NCBI RefSeq assembly: GCF_019976755.1
Contig: NZ_AP023441.1
Location: 682,001-746,000, forward strand
Direction: 5' to 3'
Origin: Nostoc sp. MS1
Lineage (GTDB): Bacteria; Cyanobacteriota; Cyanobacteriia; Cyanobacteriales; Nostocaceae
DNA length: 64,000 nt
The notes under the pieces were generated by a model. It searched no databases. It was not told where the DNA came from and saw only the letters and a list, made by a program, of their open reading frames with translations. The position numbers and the translations under genes are program-made. The first letter of the stretch is position 1, and the number at the start of each line of letters is the position of its first letter. Below are positions 24,976 through 34,457 of this stretch, one piece after another.

Positions 24976-26706
24976 TCAAATACCGTGGCTTTTACCTATC
25001 ACCCAATGACGGCGGAAAAACCGCGATAAGGCAGACTCATCTAAGGATAGATAAATTGGGCGACCATGTGGGCAGGTACGGGGGTTGCGGGTGCGCTGCC
25101 AATCGTCTAGGAGTTTTTGCATTTCTGGTAAACTCATGGGTGTACCGTTGCGGATGGCACTGCGACAAGCGACGGCAACTAAGGCAGTTTGTAAATCGCC
25201 TCCCCAACTGAGTTCTAAAATGGCTTCGGCGCAGTCTTCACGTTGTTGTAACATTGCTGGTAAGTTCCGCACTGCCCAGAGTTGTTCACCGAAAGGTTCG
25301 ATATCTAAGCCTATGCGTTGTAATTGGCAAACTTGCGCTGGGGATAATTGATAAAGAATAATTGGTGGTTCTACGGAAACTAATTGCCAATTATCAGACA
25401 ATTGTTCGTATAACACTCGCTCATGGGCAATGTGTTGTTCTACTAGCCACATTCCCCCAGGATGTTCCGCAACTATGTAAGTGTTGCTGACTTGGGCGAC
25501 GGCTTTTAAGTAGTTCTGAGTGTTGTCTGCTGTATCTGAGTTTTGGGGTGTGAAGTTGTAATTCCCTTTCTCTTCCGCAGCTTTGAGTAGTTGACTTACT
25601 CGCGTTGTATGCACAGATTCTTTGATGTTGGCAGAACTAATACGCAAGGCTTGGTTAATTGCTTGAGTAATTTGTTCTTGCCAGTAGCTTAAATCGTTGA
25701 GATAAATTTCTGTTTTGGCTGGGTTGCGGTTCCAGTTGATTTGGTCGGGGGAAATGGTGAGATGAAGAAAACAAACAGGATAGCGATCGCGTGGTAATGT
25801 TCTATGAAACGCTGCCAAAATTGTTTGTTCTATTTCCGGCGACTTAACCATTCTACCGTTCATTGCAACCCGCACCCAGTCTGGACGATGGCGATGGCAA
25901 CGATCTGGTAATCCTACTACTAAGGAGACTGTTGACTGTTGACTGTTGACTATTGACTGTTGACTGTTGACTGTTGACTGTTGACTATTGACTGTTGACT
26001 GTTGACTATTGACTGTTAAGGGTATTTCTAATTTGACTTCTTGTAAGTCGCCTGGGCGTATTTGGTTGAGGAATTGGGGGATTAATTGTCCTAGAGAGGT
26101 GGCGGGGGAAATAGTGAACCAGATGCGGTCATTTTGCCAAACTTGCCAAGTGGTTTGAGGATGACAAAGGGCGATTTGTTGAATTGTGGCTTGTACAGCT
26201 TTCATTTGCTGTGTTGTTGGGGGTAAGCCTTGACGACGCGCTGCACAATTAGCAAACAAGTTTGATACTGTGACTACTGTACCAGGTGCGATCGCTGTCG
26301 CTTCTACTTGTAAAGCTTTCCCATCATCGCCATAAACTACCCGCCAACCTACACTTTCTGGAGCGCGACTAATAATTTCTAAATCTGCTAAGGTCGTTAA
26401 ACTATGTAACGCTTCTCCACGAAATCCCAAGCTGTTGATTTTCCACAAGTCTGCACTAGAACGAATTTTACTGGTGCTATGGGCTGAAGCAGCTTGTTGT
26501 AAATCATCTAGATTCATGCCGCAACCATTATCTGCGACACGGATACGCCACTGTTGTGGCCATAAATAAACTACAATTCTTGTCGCCCCTGCATCTAAGG
26601 AATTTTCTACCAATTCTCGCACCACGGATGCAAAGGAGTCGATTACCTCGCCTGCTGTGATGAGATATACAACTTCTTGGGGTAGAGCTTGGATAGTAGA
26701 TGCCAT
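24976..26706 (-). CDS. mutL: DNA mismatch repair protein MutL, carrying an internal heptamer-encoded insertion
   Basis: The 576-residue mismatch-repair matchmaker has GHKL ATPase motifs ELVENSLDAGATRI, VADNGCGM, SAHSTSKI and LGFRGEALHS in the N-terminal domain, then NGRMV and NRNPAKTEI. The C-terminal domain has VEQHIAHERVLYEQL, ACRSAIRNG and CPHGRP. The metal-binding endonuclease motif DQHA(x)2E(x)4E is altered at its first and fourth positions (EQHI), while the Glu residues and CPHGRP are kept. Residues about 230-260 consist of repeated Val-Asn-Ser-Gln-Gln-Ser-Thr, translated from 13 heptamers, in a loop of the ATPase/transducer domain. The frame is intact; activity is probable but the array makes it prone to frameshift. 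Confidence 0.93.
   Translation of the reverse strand: MASTIQALPQEVVYLITAGEVIDSFASVVRELVENSLDAGATRIVVYLWPQQWRIRVADNGCGMNLDDLQQAASAHSTSKIRSSADLWKINSLGFRGEALHSLTTLADLEIISRAPESVGWRVVYGDDGKALQVEATAIAPGTVVTVSNLFANCAARRQGLPPTTQQMKAVQATIQQIALCHPQTTWQVWQNDRIWFTISPATSLGQLIPQFLNQIRPGDLQEVKLEIPLTVNSQQSTVNSQQSTVNSQQSIVNSQQSTVSLVVGLPDRCHRHRPDWVRVAMNGRMVKSPEIEQTILAAFHRTLPRDRYPVCFLHLTISPDQINWNRNPAKTEIYLNDLSYWQEQITQAINQALRISSANIKESVHTTRVSQLLKAAEEKGNYNFTPQNSDTADNTQNYLKAVAQVSNTYIVAEHPGGMWLVEQHIAHERVLYEQLSDNWQLVSVEPPIILYQLSPAQVCQLQRIGLDIEPFGEQLWAVRNLPAMLQQREDCAEAILELSWGGDLQTALVAVACRSAIRNGTPMSLPEMQKLLDDWQRTRNPRTCPHGRPIYLSLDESALSRFFRRHWVIGKSHGI
25927..26017. repeat. Array of 13 heptamers GACTGTT/GACTATT inside mutL
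   Basis: Thirteen consecutive 7-bp units (91 bp): ten GACTGTT and three GACTATT, without interruption. Read on the minus strand they encode the seven-residue unit NSQQSTV every 21 bp. The same heptamer type otherwise occurs only between genes in this window. Confidence 0.97.
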
Positions 26707-26784
26707 AAGTTATAGTTTATAACTTTTGGTGCAGTAGTTTGGGTAATTCGTAATTCGTAATTGAGTTTCTCTAGGCTTGAGTTA

Positions 26785-28425
26785 CTAAACTCTATCACTC
26801 TGTTTATAAATTACGTAAGATTGATTACGGTAAGCAACTGGCAGATTTAGTTGGTGTTGAACTTTAGTTACTATGTATGGGGATTTATATTTAACCATTA
26901 AAGCTTTTACTTGGTCGGTAGTTAGGCGCTCATAAGCTTCAGTAAGCGTTTCTGGACTGGTGGATGTTAATTTATCAACGCCAACTAAATCACATATTCG
27001 TGCATACCATTCTTGGATACCAGATGCAGTTTGAGGCAGAAATTTCCATTTAGCGATGATAGGGCGTTCTGCAAGCCAAGTAAAGTTGAGTAAATCTACA
27101 GGTGATGAGATAACAGTAGCATCTTTGGCGGTATTATTTTTTACCCAAGCGTATATATCTTGTGATTCTGGAGTTTCTTCAGTTAATTTACTAGGAAACT
27201 GCTTTACATAGTTAATATGCGTTGGTAAGGGCAGAGATAGAGAAACAACATTTATAGATAAAAGCAAACAGCAGATAATGAAAAACTCTTTTTGTTTTGT
27301 TTTAACTGTAAAAAAGTGTTGCACAGCACGAGTAAATAATAAACAAGTAAACAGGGGTAACATAATGTCCCCTAAGCGAAAAGGGTAATACTGTAAAAAA
27401 CGTCCTTGAGAGTCAAAGGGTGCGATCGCCAATCCTAAAACAAAAGGAATCAGACTAATCAAAGTAAACTCAAGCAGTTCTATACAAGCGTTTCTCTGTG
27501 TTGATCGCTCCTTGGATGGGCGATAAAGGCAGATAAAAGCAACGCTAATTGGTAGTATCAATAGATAGCCTATCAGCATCAGCCACCAGACTTTATACCA
27601 GTGCTGAGGATTTAAGTGATGGGGCAAACGCAGAAATACATATATATAAGATGATGCTAAATTCCCTGTGGGTTTGGGAGTCAACAATTGTTGAATCACA
27701 GCCGGCAACACAAATATACTGCCTGTGAAGTACATCAATAGCATCCATCCCCATTCCTTCATCCTGGGAAAACGGGTTTTATATCTAACACAGAACCAAC
27801 CAATTGCTGTGAGGAATGTATAACCACCTACCAAAACATGAAATGAAGTTGCTAACCCCAGTAGTAAGGCCATCAAGCTATAACGCCGCTTTAGCAGCAA
27901 TGCGATCGCTAACATGACTAAACCATAAGCGACTGCTTTAGTTTCAAATCCTCCTACTAACCATTCACCAGCTATAGCACCTTGGTTGTCTGTCAGAAAT
28001 AGTGGCAACGCCAGAAGTAACGCCACCAAATGTAACCCTATCTGCCGCGCTATTAGTACCAATCCCCAAGCAACTAAGCCATAGCAAATTAGCCTTCCTA
28101 CTATGGAAGTGGTGAGGAATCCCCAACTAACTATTAGCCTGCCGAACAAACTTTGAAATAGCACCCTATAACTAGGGGATTGGTTTAAGTACCAATCCCC
28201 CGGAATCCATGTTGGTTCAACATATTGTTTTGCTAGAGGTAATACGTCTACTTCATTCCATGCACTCATATTGTCGCCTAGCAAGAGCCTGAGACAAAGG
28301 AATGTCAGCACAATGATAGTGCTTAAGCCTATTGGTAATAAACTTTGCCGATACCAGGATTTTTTTGAGCCTAGTCCTATGAGGTTTTCCCCATACCGAG
28401 GCTTTTGTAAATTTTGTTGACTCAT
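26785..28425 (-). CDS. Polytopic membrane protein, probably GT-C-like or DUF6798-like
   Basis: 546 residues from the ATG at 28425 (MSQQNLQKPRYGEN); a start at 28479 would add 18 residues. About 10-11 hydrophobic segments spread over residues 30-420, with a soluble C-terminal part (DIYAWVKNNTAKDATVISSP, LAERPIIAKWKFLPQ) that resembles the extracytoplasmic domain of polyprenyl-linked glycosyltransferases or related uncharacterised cyanobacterial proteins. An early loop carries WIPGDWYLNQSPSYR. No Asp/Glu catalytic loop can be assigned safely. The gene stands alone between mutL and a long intergenic region. Confidence 0.72.
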   Translation of the reverse strand: MSQQNLQKPRYGENLIGLGSKKSWYRQSLLPIGLSTIIVLTFLCLRLLLGDNMSAWNEVDVLPLAKQYVEPTWIPGDWYLNQSPSYRVLFQSLFGRLIVSWGFLTTSIVGRLICYGLVAWGLVLIARQIGLHLVALLLALPLFLTDNQGAIAGEWLVGGFETKAVAYGLVMLAIALLLKRRYSLMALLLGLATSFHVLVGGYTFLTAIGWFCVRYKTRFPRMKEWGWMLLMYFTGSIFVLPAVIQQLLTPKPTGNLASSYIYVFLRLPHHLNPQHWYKVWWLMLIGYLLILPISVAFICLYRPSKERSTQRNACIELLEFTLISLIPFVLGLAIAPFDSQGRFLQYYPFRLGDIMLPLFTCLLFTRAVQHFFTVKTKQKEFFIICCLLLSINVVSLSLPLPTHINYVKQFPSKLTEETPESQDIYAWVKNNTAKDATVISSPVDLLNFTWLAERPIIAKWKFLPQTASGIQEWYARICDLVGVDKLTSTSPETLTEAYERLTTDQVKALMVKYKSPYIVTKVQHQLNLPVAYRNQSYVIYKQSDRV

Positions 28426-29029
28426 GGCTAATATTTTGCTGTTCAACAACAATATAGGTTTTATACTACATAACACCATTGCAGAGAAACTATTTTTCCG
28501 TGTATAAGTTTTTATTTATTTTTGCTTTCAATCAATAGTTTTTAACTAACATGAATTATTTCGTCTTAATAACTATGTCTTTAGTTAGATGTAAATATTG
28601 TTTAATTAATGTAAATTTAGAGGTTTTTGTTTTTTCAAGCTAAATAAGTAGTTTAGTTACACTAATCAACATGACAGCAAATTATTAGCGTTCTCATCAA
28701 GGTAGATTTAATTCAAACATTTTTAATACTTAAAAAGCAAAACTTTTGCTGTTGTAATTACTGAATAATTGACACTATAAATAGTATTTTTTTAGTAAAA
28801 AAAATTTTTTAATATTTAATTTTATTTATTTTATTTAATTCAATACTTGGCTATTTCTCGTCTACATTGTGCAAATATTTAAAACTTTATGTATATTAAT
28901 ACACCAAGTAACCAAACAACCTGAGAATAAATATTGACACCAGATGTATAATTAGCGCGAGTTGTCCTGTATAACAAGATAAATTTAAAACTTATCGGTT
29001 TTGCGTTCCCCGTACCTGGATAGGAGCAT
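28426..29029. other. AT-rich intergenic region between divergent genes
   Basis: About 600 bp, extremely A/T-rich at 28740-28860. It must hold promoters for the membrane protein and the PstS-DUF4912 gene. The latter has an AGGAG at 29022-29026, four bases before its ATG. No RNA gene or repeat recognised. Confidence 0.5.
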
Positions 29030-32000
29030 ATGTGGCAAAAAGAAAAAAAAGACACTGGCATAGTGAATCTAGTATTATTGTTGACCTTAACGACCGCGCC
29101 GATCGCAACAAATATGTTATTGTCAGCGCCGATGCTGGCACAATCGGCAAAAGAAACACCAGCTTTTAAGCTACCGCAAACCGTGGAAAACGGTACGACA
29201 CTGCGGATTGATGGCTCAACTAGCTTAATAGCAGTCAATCAAAGCCTGAAACAGAGTTTTGAGCAACAGTTCGCTGGAACTAGAGTAGACTTAGCTACTA
29301 ATGGTACTGAATCTGCGCTCAAAGGCGTGTTAGATGGCAGCATTGATGTAGCGGCTCTTGCTCGTGGTTTGACTCCACAAGAAAAAGCCCAAGGTTTGGA
29401 ACAGGTGAGATTGCACCGTGAAAAGATTGCCATCATTGTGGGCGAAGAAAACCCCTTCAAAGGCAGCTTAACAGATAGGCAATTCGCCAGAATTTTTCGG
29501 GGACGCATTACCAATTGGTCAGAAGTAGAAGCGCCAGCAGGAAAGATTCGCTTTATAGACCGACCAGACACCAGCGACACCCGCCAAACCCTAAGCAGCT
29601 ACCCAGTGTTTAAAGCAGCTAAATTTGCCACAGGCTCTACTGCTACTCAGGTGAGTGAAGATAGCACTGCCGAAATCGTCAAGCAATTGGGTAAGGACGG
29701 GATCAGCTATGCCAGAGCCAATCAGGTATTAAAATTGCCTGGAGTGCGGGTTCTCCAGTTACACGAAACTACACCTGATGACCCAAAATATCCCTTTTCC
29801 CAACCGCTAGTATATGTTTATAAAAAAAGTCCTAAGCCATCTGTAGCGGCTTTTCTTGGCTTTGCTTTAGCATCACCTGGGCAAAAGGCGATAGAAACAG
29901 CAAGAGTAGCTGAAGCCGAAGCGATCGCCAAAGGTGAAACTCAAGCACCGCTAACAGCAACTAATCCCACTAGCACACCTGGGGCTACAACTTCTCCCGT
30001 AGCCGGAACTGAACCGTTCCTCAATTCTTCTCCTAATGCTAATGTTTTTCCTAATGCGGGTACAACTAACAATAATGCAGGTACAACTAATAACCTCACA
30101 CAGCCTGGTGTAGTTGCTCCTCCAGAAGCGCCTCAATTGGATCGTTCGTTGTTGTGGTGGTTATTGTTACCTGTAGGTGCGATCGGTGGATTATTCTTAT
30201 GGTTTATTAAGCGTCCATCCGCAACCACAGCATTAGAGAGTACCCCAGAACCCAGTGAGGCGGAAACTCAGAGTGATGCTGCATCTATATCTGAGCCATT
30301 AGTAGAAGTTCAAGACAATACCAACAACACCATAATTCAAAACCACAACCCAACGGTAATTCAATCCACAAATACCACGACGATTCAAGAGCCGAACAAC
30401 CCAACTTTCATTCAAGCCGCAAATACCACGACGATTCAGGAGTCAGACAACAACCCAACTTTCATTCAAACTACTGCTCAAGAGTCGAATAAAATCAATT
30501 TAGGTAGTTCCCAAATGACAATTCCGCCTGAACTGGAACAATCACCTTGGGATATGGAAGCACCGGCGGCTGTTGTCAATACTTCCTATCCTCAAATGAT
30601 TGAAGTACCAAAAACTCCTACTCATGTAGAGCAGCAAACAGCAGATGTCGTCACTCAGATTCAGGAAACACCACCTGTTGAGGAGAACCATCAGCAATTA
30701 ATAGCAGAAGAATTACCGCAAGCACCAGCAAATTCAGATAACGAAGAAACTGAACTGGCTCCTGTAGCTAACGAAGATACAGAGATCGTAGACTCTCTCC
30801 CAGATTTGCCAGATTTCCACGCTATTTTCGCTGATGCAGTAGATGAGGATACGGTAGAACAGACGGTTTATCAGGAACTAATTGATGAAAATGGACAATT
30901 AGCAGCTATATTGCCGACATTTAACGATATTCCCGAAGATGCGCTCAATTCAGTAGCAGATGCAGCCGAAATTCATGAAAATGGCATGTTGGATGAAGGA
31001 GAATATCTAACTCCATCTAGTGTAGGAACTTTAACCAGTGGCGCAGTCTTAGCAGGCGTAGGAGCGCAAGCTTGGGTAGGAAGCAATCACATTGAGGAAG
31101 TTGTGACATCCCAGGTGTCAGCAAATGCTAACGTTCCTGATACAAGTCTACCCACGATATCACCAACAACTGAGTTGGAAAATGGGGAAGAACCAAGTAG
31201 CGTTGTCCTTAAACCCCGGAATTCTGAGTGGGCTTACGTTTCTTGGTACGTTTCACCTCATGATCAGCAAAAGCTGCACAATCAAGGCATCTCAGAATTA
31301 GCACTACGACTTTATGATGTGACTGAGATTGATTTGAGTTATCAACAACCCCAGCAGGTACAGCAGTATCAATGTGAGCCGGGAACAAGCGATCGCTATG
31401 TTCAGATTCCCGCAGGCGATCGCGACTATATAATAGACCTGGGTTACGTTATCCGGGGAGAGTGGGCGAATATCGCTCGTTCTGGTAGCGTTCGTGTCTT
31501 CAATAGTCCCTATACAGATCCCCTATTGGCTAATTTGCCAGGATTAGATGCAGCTAGTAGCGTTGTCTTCACGCCTCGTTCTCCCAAATGGGCTTATGTA
31601 AGTTGGGATATTTCCCCAGGACATCAGCAATTACTCAGAGAACATGGAATTACTCAGTTAGCACTACGGCTTTATGATGCCACTAATATTGACCTGAGTT
31701 ACCAACATCCTCAGTTAGTGCAGCAGTATGAGTTTGATGAAATCACCTGCGATCGCTACGTGTCAATTCCTCATAGCGATCATGATTACATGACAGAAGT
31801 GGGTTATGTAACCACAAACGGGGATTGGGTAACTATAGCTCGTTCTGCGATCGTGCGTATTTACAATAATCCTCAAGGAGATTTTTGGTTTGTAGCCGAT
31901 AGCGAATTAATTATTCACGGAGCTACAGATCCCGATGCGACTGTAACTATTGCAGGTAAGCCTGTCACTCTCAAGTCTGATGGAACGTTCCATTTGCGCG

Positions 32001-32104
32001 TTCCCTTCTCAGAAGACTTGCTAGATTATCTCATTACAGTAACTAATGGAGAACAAAGAAAAACCATCCACAAGAAATTTACTCAAGAAACCTCAGAAAG
32101 CTAA
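29030..32104 (+). CDS. PstS-like substrate-binding domain fused to two DUF4912 domains
   Basis: The 1024-residue membrane protein has this order: signal peptide ending near PMLAQ (residue about 37); PstS/phosphate-binding-like domain (about 50-285, with DGSTSLIAVNQ, DLATNGTESALKGVLDGSID, RQFARIFRGRITNWSEV); Thr/Asn/Pro-rich linker; one TM (LWWLLLPVGAIGGLFLWFIK, about 373-392); acidic Asn/Thr/Gln-rich region with 17-residue repeats (about 440-490); two DUF4912 domains (about 725-825 and 840-940, each with WAYVSW, LALRLYDVT, a DRY..IP..DRDY core); and a C-terminal Ig-like domain. No pst operon follows. Possibly an ion-sensing or cell-envelope protein; function is unknown. Confidence 0.85.
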   Translation: MWQKEKKDTGIVNLVLLLTLTTAPIATNMLLSAPMLAQSAKETPAFKLPQTVENGTTLRIDGSTSLIAVNQSLKQSFEQQFAGTRVDLATNGTESALKGVLDGSIDVAALARGLTPQEKAQGLEQVRLHREKIAIIVGEENPFKGSLTDRQFARIFRGRITNWSEVEAPAGKIRFIDRPDTSDTRQTLSSYPVFKAAKFATGSTATQVSEDSTAEIVKQLGKDGISYARANQVLKLPGVRVLQLHETTPDDPKYPFSQPLVYVYKKSPKPSVAAFLGFALASPGQKAIETARVAEAEAIAKGETQAPLTATNPTSTPGATTSPVAGTEPFLNSSPNANVFPNAGTTNNNAGTTNNLTQPGVVAPPEAPQLDRSLLWWLLLPVGAIGGLFLWFIKRPSATTALESTPEPSEAETQSDAASISEPLVEVQDNTNNTIIQNHNPTVIQSTNTTTIQEPNNPTFIQAANTTTIQESDNNPTFIQTTAQESNKINLGSSQMTIPPELEQSPWDMEAPAAVVNTSYPQMIEVPKTPTHVEQQTADVVTQIQETPPVEENHQQLIAEELPQAPANSDNEETELAPVANEDTEIVDSLPDLPDFHAIFADAVDEDTVEQTVYQELIDENGQLAAILPTFNDIPEDALNSVADAAEIHENGMLDEGEYLTPSSVGTLTSGAVLAGVGAQAWVGSNHIEEVVTSQVSANANVPDTSLPTISPTTELENGEEPSSVVLKPRNSEWAYVSWYVSPHDQQKLHNQGISELALRLYDVTEIDLSYQQPQQVQQYQCEPGTSDRYVQIPAGDRDYIIDLGYVIRGEWANIARSGSVRVFNSPYTDPLLANLPGLDAASSVVFTPRSPKWAYVSWDISPGHQQLLREHGITQLALRLYDATNIDLSYQHPQLVQQYEFDEITCDRYVSIPHSDHDYMTEVGYVTTNGDWVTIARSAIVRIYNNPQGDFWFVADSELIIHGATDPDATVTIAGKPVTLKSDGTFHLRVPFSEDLLDYLITVTNGEQRKTIHKKFTQETSES
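30370..30475 (+). repeat. In-frame 51-bp tandem repeats in the linker region
   Basis: The stretch AAATACCACGACGATTCA begins at 30370 and again at 30421, a 51-bp (17-codon) period. A third copy is partial, and upstream copies are degenerate (near 30325-30365). It encodes NTTTIQ...NPTFIQ units. Confidence 0.85.
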
Positions 32105-32121
32105 AACTTGAGAATATCGTA

Positions 32122-32160
32122 GGGTGTGTTACGTCCCAGACTAACGCACCCAGATTTTTC
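32122..32160. terminator. Hairpin terminator between convergent genes
   Basis: GGGTGTGTTA (32122-32131) pairs with TAACGCACCC (32142-32151), allowing one wobble, and is followed by AGATTTTTC. It lies 18 bp after the PstS-DUF4912 stop. The stem resembles a common dispersed cyanobacterial palindrome. Confidence 0.7.
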
Positions 32161-32163
32161 TAT

Positions 32164-32610
32164 CTATGCAGCTATTCTAAAAAACCACTTCCTCCCCACC
32201 AAACATACAAATAAATTGAGAACAAAAGGTGGAAGCAAAACTATCAAACAATAACCAATAGCATTCCATCCAAACTCTGTAAATTGCCAGCCAGAAGTAT
32301 TGGTGTAAAGTAAAGTATTCTTCCCTTGCGGTAAGGTTAATACATATTTAGTAATATATACAATTCCCCAACTCCAAACTAAGCAAAAAACTATTCCTCC
32401 CATCAATGAACAGATAATACACCGCACCAAAGAAGCGTTTCGCCAAAGTGGGATAAGACATAATACATAACAAAATGCGGCAAACGAGAATGGCACATTT
32501 AAAAAAGGAAGTATAACATCATCAGGAGATGTGAGCGCCACAAACATTTCTTGAGAAAGCTTGAGAAAAAAGACATTTAAGAAAGCAAATAAGGCTATTT
32601 TTAAATACAT
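32164..32610 (-). CDS. Small membrane protein in ABC-2 operon
   Basis: 148 residues with four predicted TM helices (LKIALFAFLNVFFLKLSQEM, LPFLNVPFSFAAFCYVLCLI, CIICSLMGGIVFCLVWSWGI, AIGYCLIVLLPPFVLNLFVC). Its start is 11 bp after the stop of the ABC ATPase gene, so it is the third gene of the operon. It may be an accessory subunit of the exporter. No family recognised. Confidence 0.7.
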   Translation of the reverse strand: MYLKIALFAFLNVFFLKLSQEMFVALTSPDDVILPFLNVPFSFAAFCYVLCLIPLWRNASLVRCIICSLMGGIVFCLVWSWGIVYITKYVLTLPQGKNTLLYTNTSGWQFTEFGWNAIGYCLIVLLPPFVLNLFVCLVGRKWFFRIAA

Positions 32611-32621
32611 TACAAATATTA

Positions 32622-33515
32622 CTAATTTCGTTGTGTGATTTCCAAATAAATATACTCTAATCGCACAGGTTGCCGAGAGATAGCATCGATATGTATACCT
32701 TCAAAACGATCAATTATTTCTTTTAAATCTAAAGATTCTGGTAGCCAGAAAGCCAATTCTTTATCATAATATCTATGTGTAAAACCGTAGGTTTGAGCGC
32801 GAGCGATCGCCTCTGTCTGTTGTGTAGTTTGCATCAGTAAAACTTCCTGCGCAGGAATTAAATTACGTAACTCTGCTAAACTACCTTCAATTAAAATTCG
32901 CCCTTGTTTGAGAATGCCAATTTTTTGACAAAGCCTTTCTGCTTCATCTAGTAAATGAGTTGTCAATAAAACTGTAATACCTTGAGATTTGAGTTGTCTA
33001 ATTAACTCCCAGACTTCATACCGTGATTCAATATCTAAGCCTGTAGTTGGTTCATCAAGTATTACTAATTTTGGTTGATGTATCAACGCAACAGCAATAT
33101 TTAATCGCCGTTGCATTCCTCCACTTAAAGTTTCTACCGGGCTTTTTGCCCTATCTAATAAATTGACAGATGCTAGAACTTCCTTAATTTGTTTCTCAGT
33201 AGTATTCTTATTTAAACCATAAATCTCTGCAAAAAATCGGAGATTTTCAGCACAGGTTAACGTTTTATATAATAAATTTTCTTGAGGTGCAATACCAATT
33301 AGCTTTTTAGTTGATTCAGAAATTGGTTGACCATCAATTTTGACATTGCCACTATCGGCTTTAAGTAAATTACAAATAATATTAATTGTTGTAGTTTTAC
33401 CTGCGCCATTTGCACCTAATAAACCGTAAATCTCTCCATTAGAAACATTCAAATTCAGATTTTGTAAAACCTGACGTTTCCCGTAAGATTTATTTAAATT
33501 ACTAATTTTTAGCAT
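32622..33515 (-). CDS. ABC-2 type exporter ATP-binding protein
   Basis: 297 residues: Walker A GANGAGKTT, Q-loop IAPQENLLY, signature LSGGMQRRLNIAVAL, Walker B LVILDEPTTGLDIES, H-loop LLTTHLLDEAERL, and a C-terminal extension of about 80 residues typical of CcmA/DrrA-type ATPases. It energises the permease encoded just upstream (60 bp). Likely exports a lipid, polysaccharide or drug-like compound; the substrate cannot be read. A third small membrane gene follows closely. Confidence 0.9.
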   Translation of the reverse strand: MLKISNLNKSYGKRQVLQNLNLNVSNGEIYGLLGANGAGKTTTINIICNLLKADSGNVKIDGQPISESTKKLIGIAPQENLLYKTLTCAENLRFFAEIYGLNKNTTEKQIKEVLASVNLLDRAKSPVETLSGGMQRRLNIAVALIHQPKLVILDEPTTGLDIESRYEVWELIRQLKSQGITVLLTTHLLDEAERLCQKIGILKQGRILIEGSLAELRNLIPAQEVLLMQTTQQTEAIARAQTYGFTHRYYDKELAFWLPESLDLKEIIDRFEGIHIDAISRQPVRLEYIYLEITQRN

Positions 33516-33575
33516 TTTTATAAACTGATACTAAATTTTAAAGTAATATTTAATAAATATATTAATTACGAATTA

Positions 33576-34349
33576 TTATAGTCTTTTTTCTACAATTAAC
33601 ATTCTTTGATAGGATAACCAACCACCTATAACCATAACCACAGCAAAGAGTAAAAGGAAATTAAAATGTGAGGTAATTTTATCAAGTGCTACGTTCTGAG
33701 ATGATACAGCAACAAGAGCCTCATTCATGTGATATATAGGATTAAATCTAGCAATATTTAACAGACTTTGTGGAAACAATGTTGTTGGTAAAAACGCCCC
33801 ACCTAAAATTAGCAAAGGAACGCCAAAAGCTGCTACTAAAGAATTGACATCTTCAATTCGCCTAGCCAATTGCGTACCCAAAATAAAACCCAAACCAACG
33901 TAAGCAGCAATACTTAGAAAAATAATGCTCAAACCTAATAAAATTGAACCCTTGAAAGTTGCACCCCAAAAAGCTGCGATCGCATAAATTAATAAAGCCT
34001 GACCGATACCAATGCAACTATGCGCTAGAAAAATACCCAGAAAATAGGATATTCCACTCAAAGGAGAGATAAAAAGACGTTTGAGAGTTTGCTGTTCCCT
34101 TTCCGCAACCACAGTAGACACCGTACCACCCAAGCAACTAAAAAACAAAGCTGCACCCACCAAAGTTGAGGGAGCAGCATAAGAAAAAGCATCAGCAAGA
34201 GATAATTGCGCTCGTTCGGCTAAAATAAACCCGCTCAAAGTCAGCACAGAAATTGGGAAGATACTCCAAAAAATCAAACTGCGCCTACGGCGTAATAGTT
34301 CAATTAAAATGCGTTTGCTAACTGCGATCGTTTCACGCCAGTATTTCAT
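33576..34349 (-). CDS. ABC-2 type transport permease
   Basis: 257 residues with six hydrophobic segments in the ABC-2 membrane domain pattern (LLRRRRSLIFWSIFPISVLT at the first; AAFGVPLLILGGAFLPTTLFP and the NPIYHMNEALVAV signature near the end). It forms the membrane channel of the exporter with the ATPase gene 60 bp downstream. It is the first gene of the operon and directly preceded by a heptamer array that touches its start codon region, so its leader is repeat DNA. Confidence 0.87.
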   Translation of the reverse strand: MKYWRETIAVSKRILIELLRRRRSLIFWSIFPISVLTLSGFILAERAQLSLADAFSYAAPSTLVGAALFFSCLGGTVSTVVAEREQQTLKRLFISPLSGISYFLGIFLAHSCIGIGQALLIYAIAAFWGATFKGSILLGLSIIFLSIAAYVGLGFILGTQLARRIEDVNSLVAAFGVPLLILGGAFLPTTLFPQSLLNIARFNPIYHMNEALVAVSSQNVALDKITSHFNFLLLFAVVMVIGGWLSYQRMLIVEKRL

Positions 34350-34445
34350 AGGGAGTGGGGAGTAGGGAGTGGGGAAGATGGGGGAGATGGGGGAGATGAG
34401 GAACAGGGGAGAAGAAACTAATGACTAATGACTAATGACTAATGA
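34350..34445. repeat. STRR block (GGGGAGT, GGGGGAGAT-type and TAATGAC heptamers)
   Basis: G-rich AGGGAGTGGGGAGT units, GGGGGAGAT units, then four TAATGAC units. It fills the gap between the Omp85 gene stop and the permease start codon. Confidence 0.85.
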
Positions 34446-34457
34446 CAACTGACCAAT

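Noticed and set aside
29030..30000. Phosphate ABC transporter PstS proper
   Set aside because: Only the first quarter is PstS-like; TM helix and DUF4912 domains and lack of pstCAB argue against a transport binding protein.
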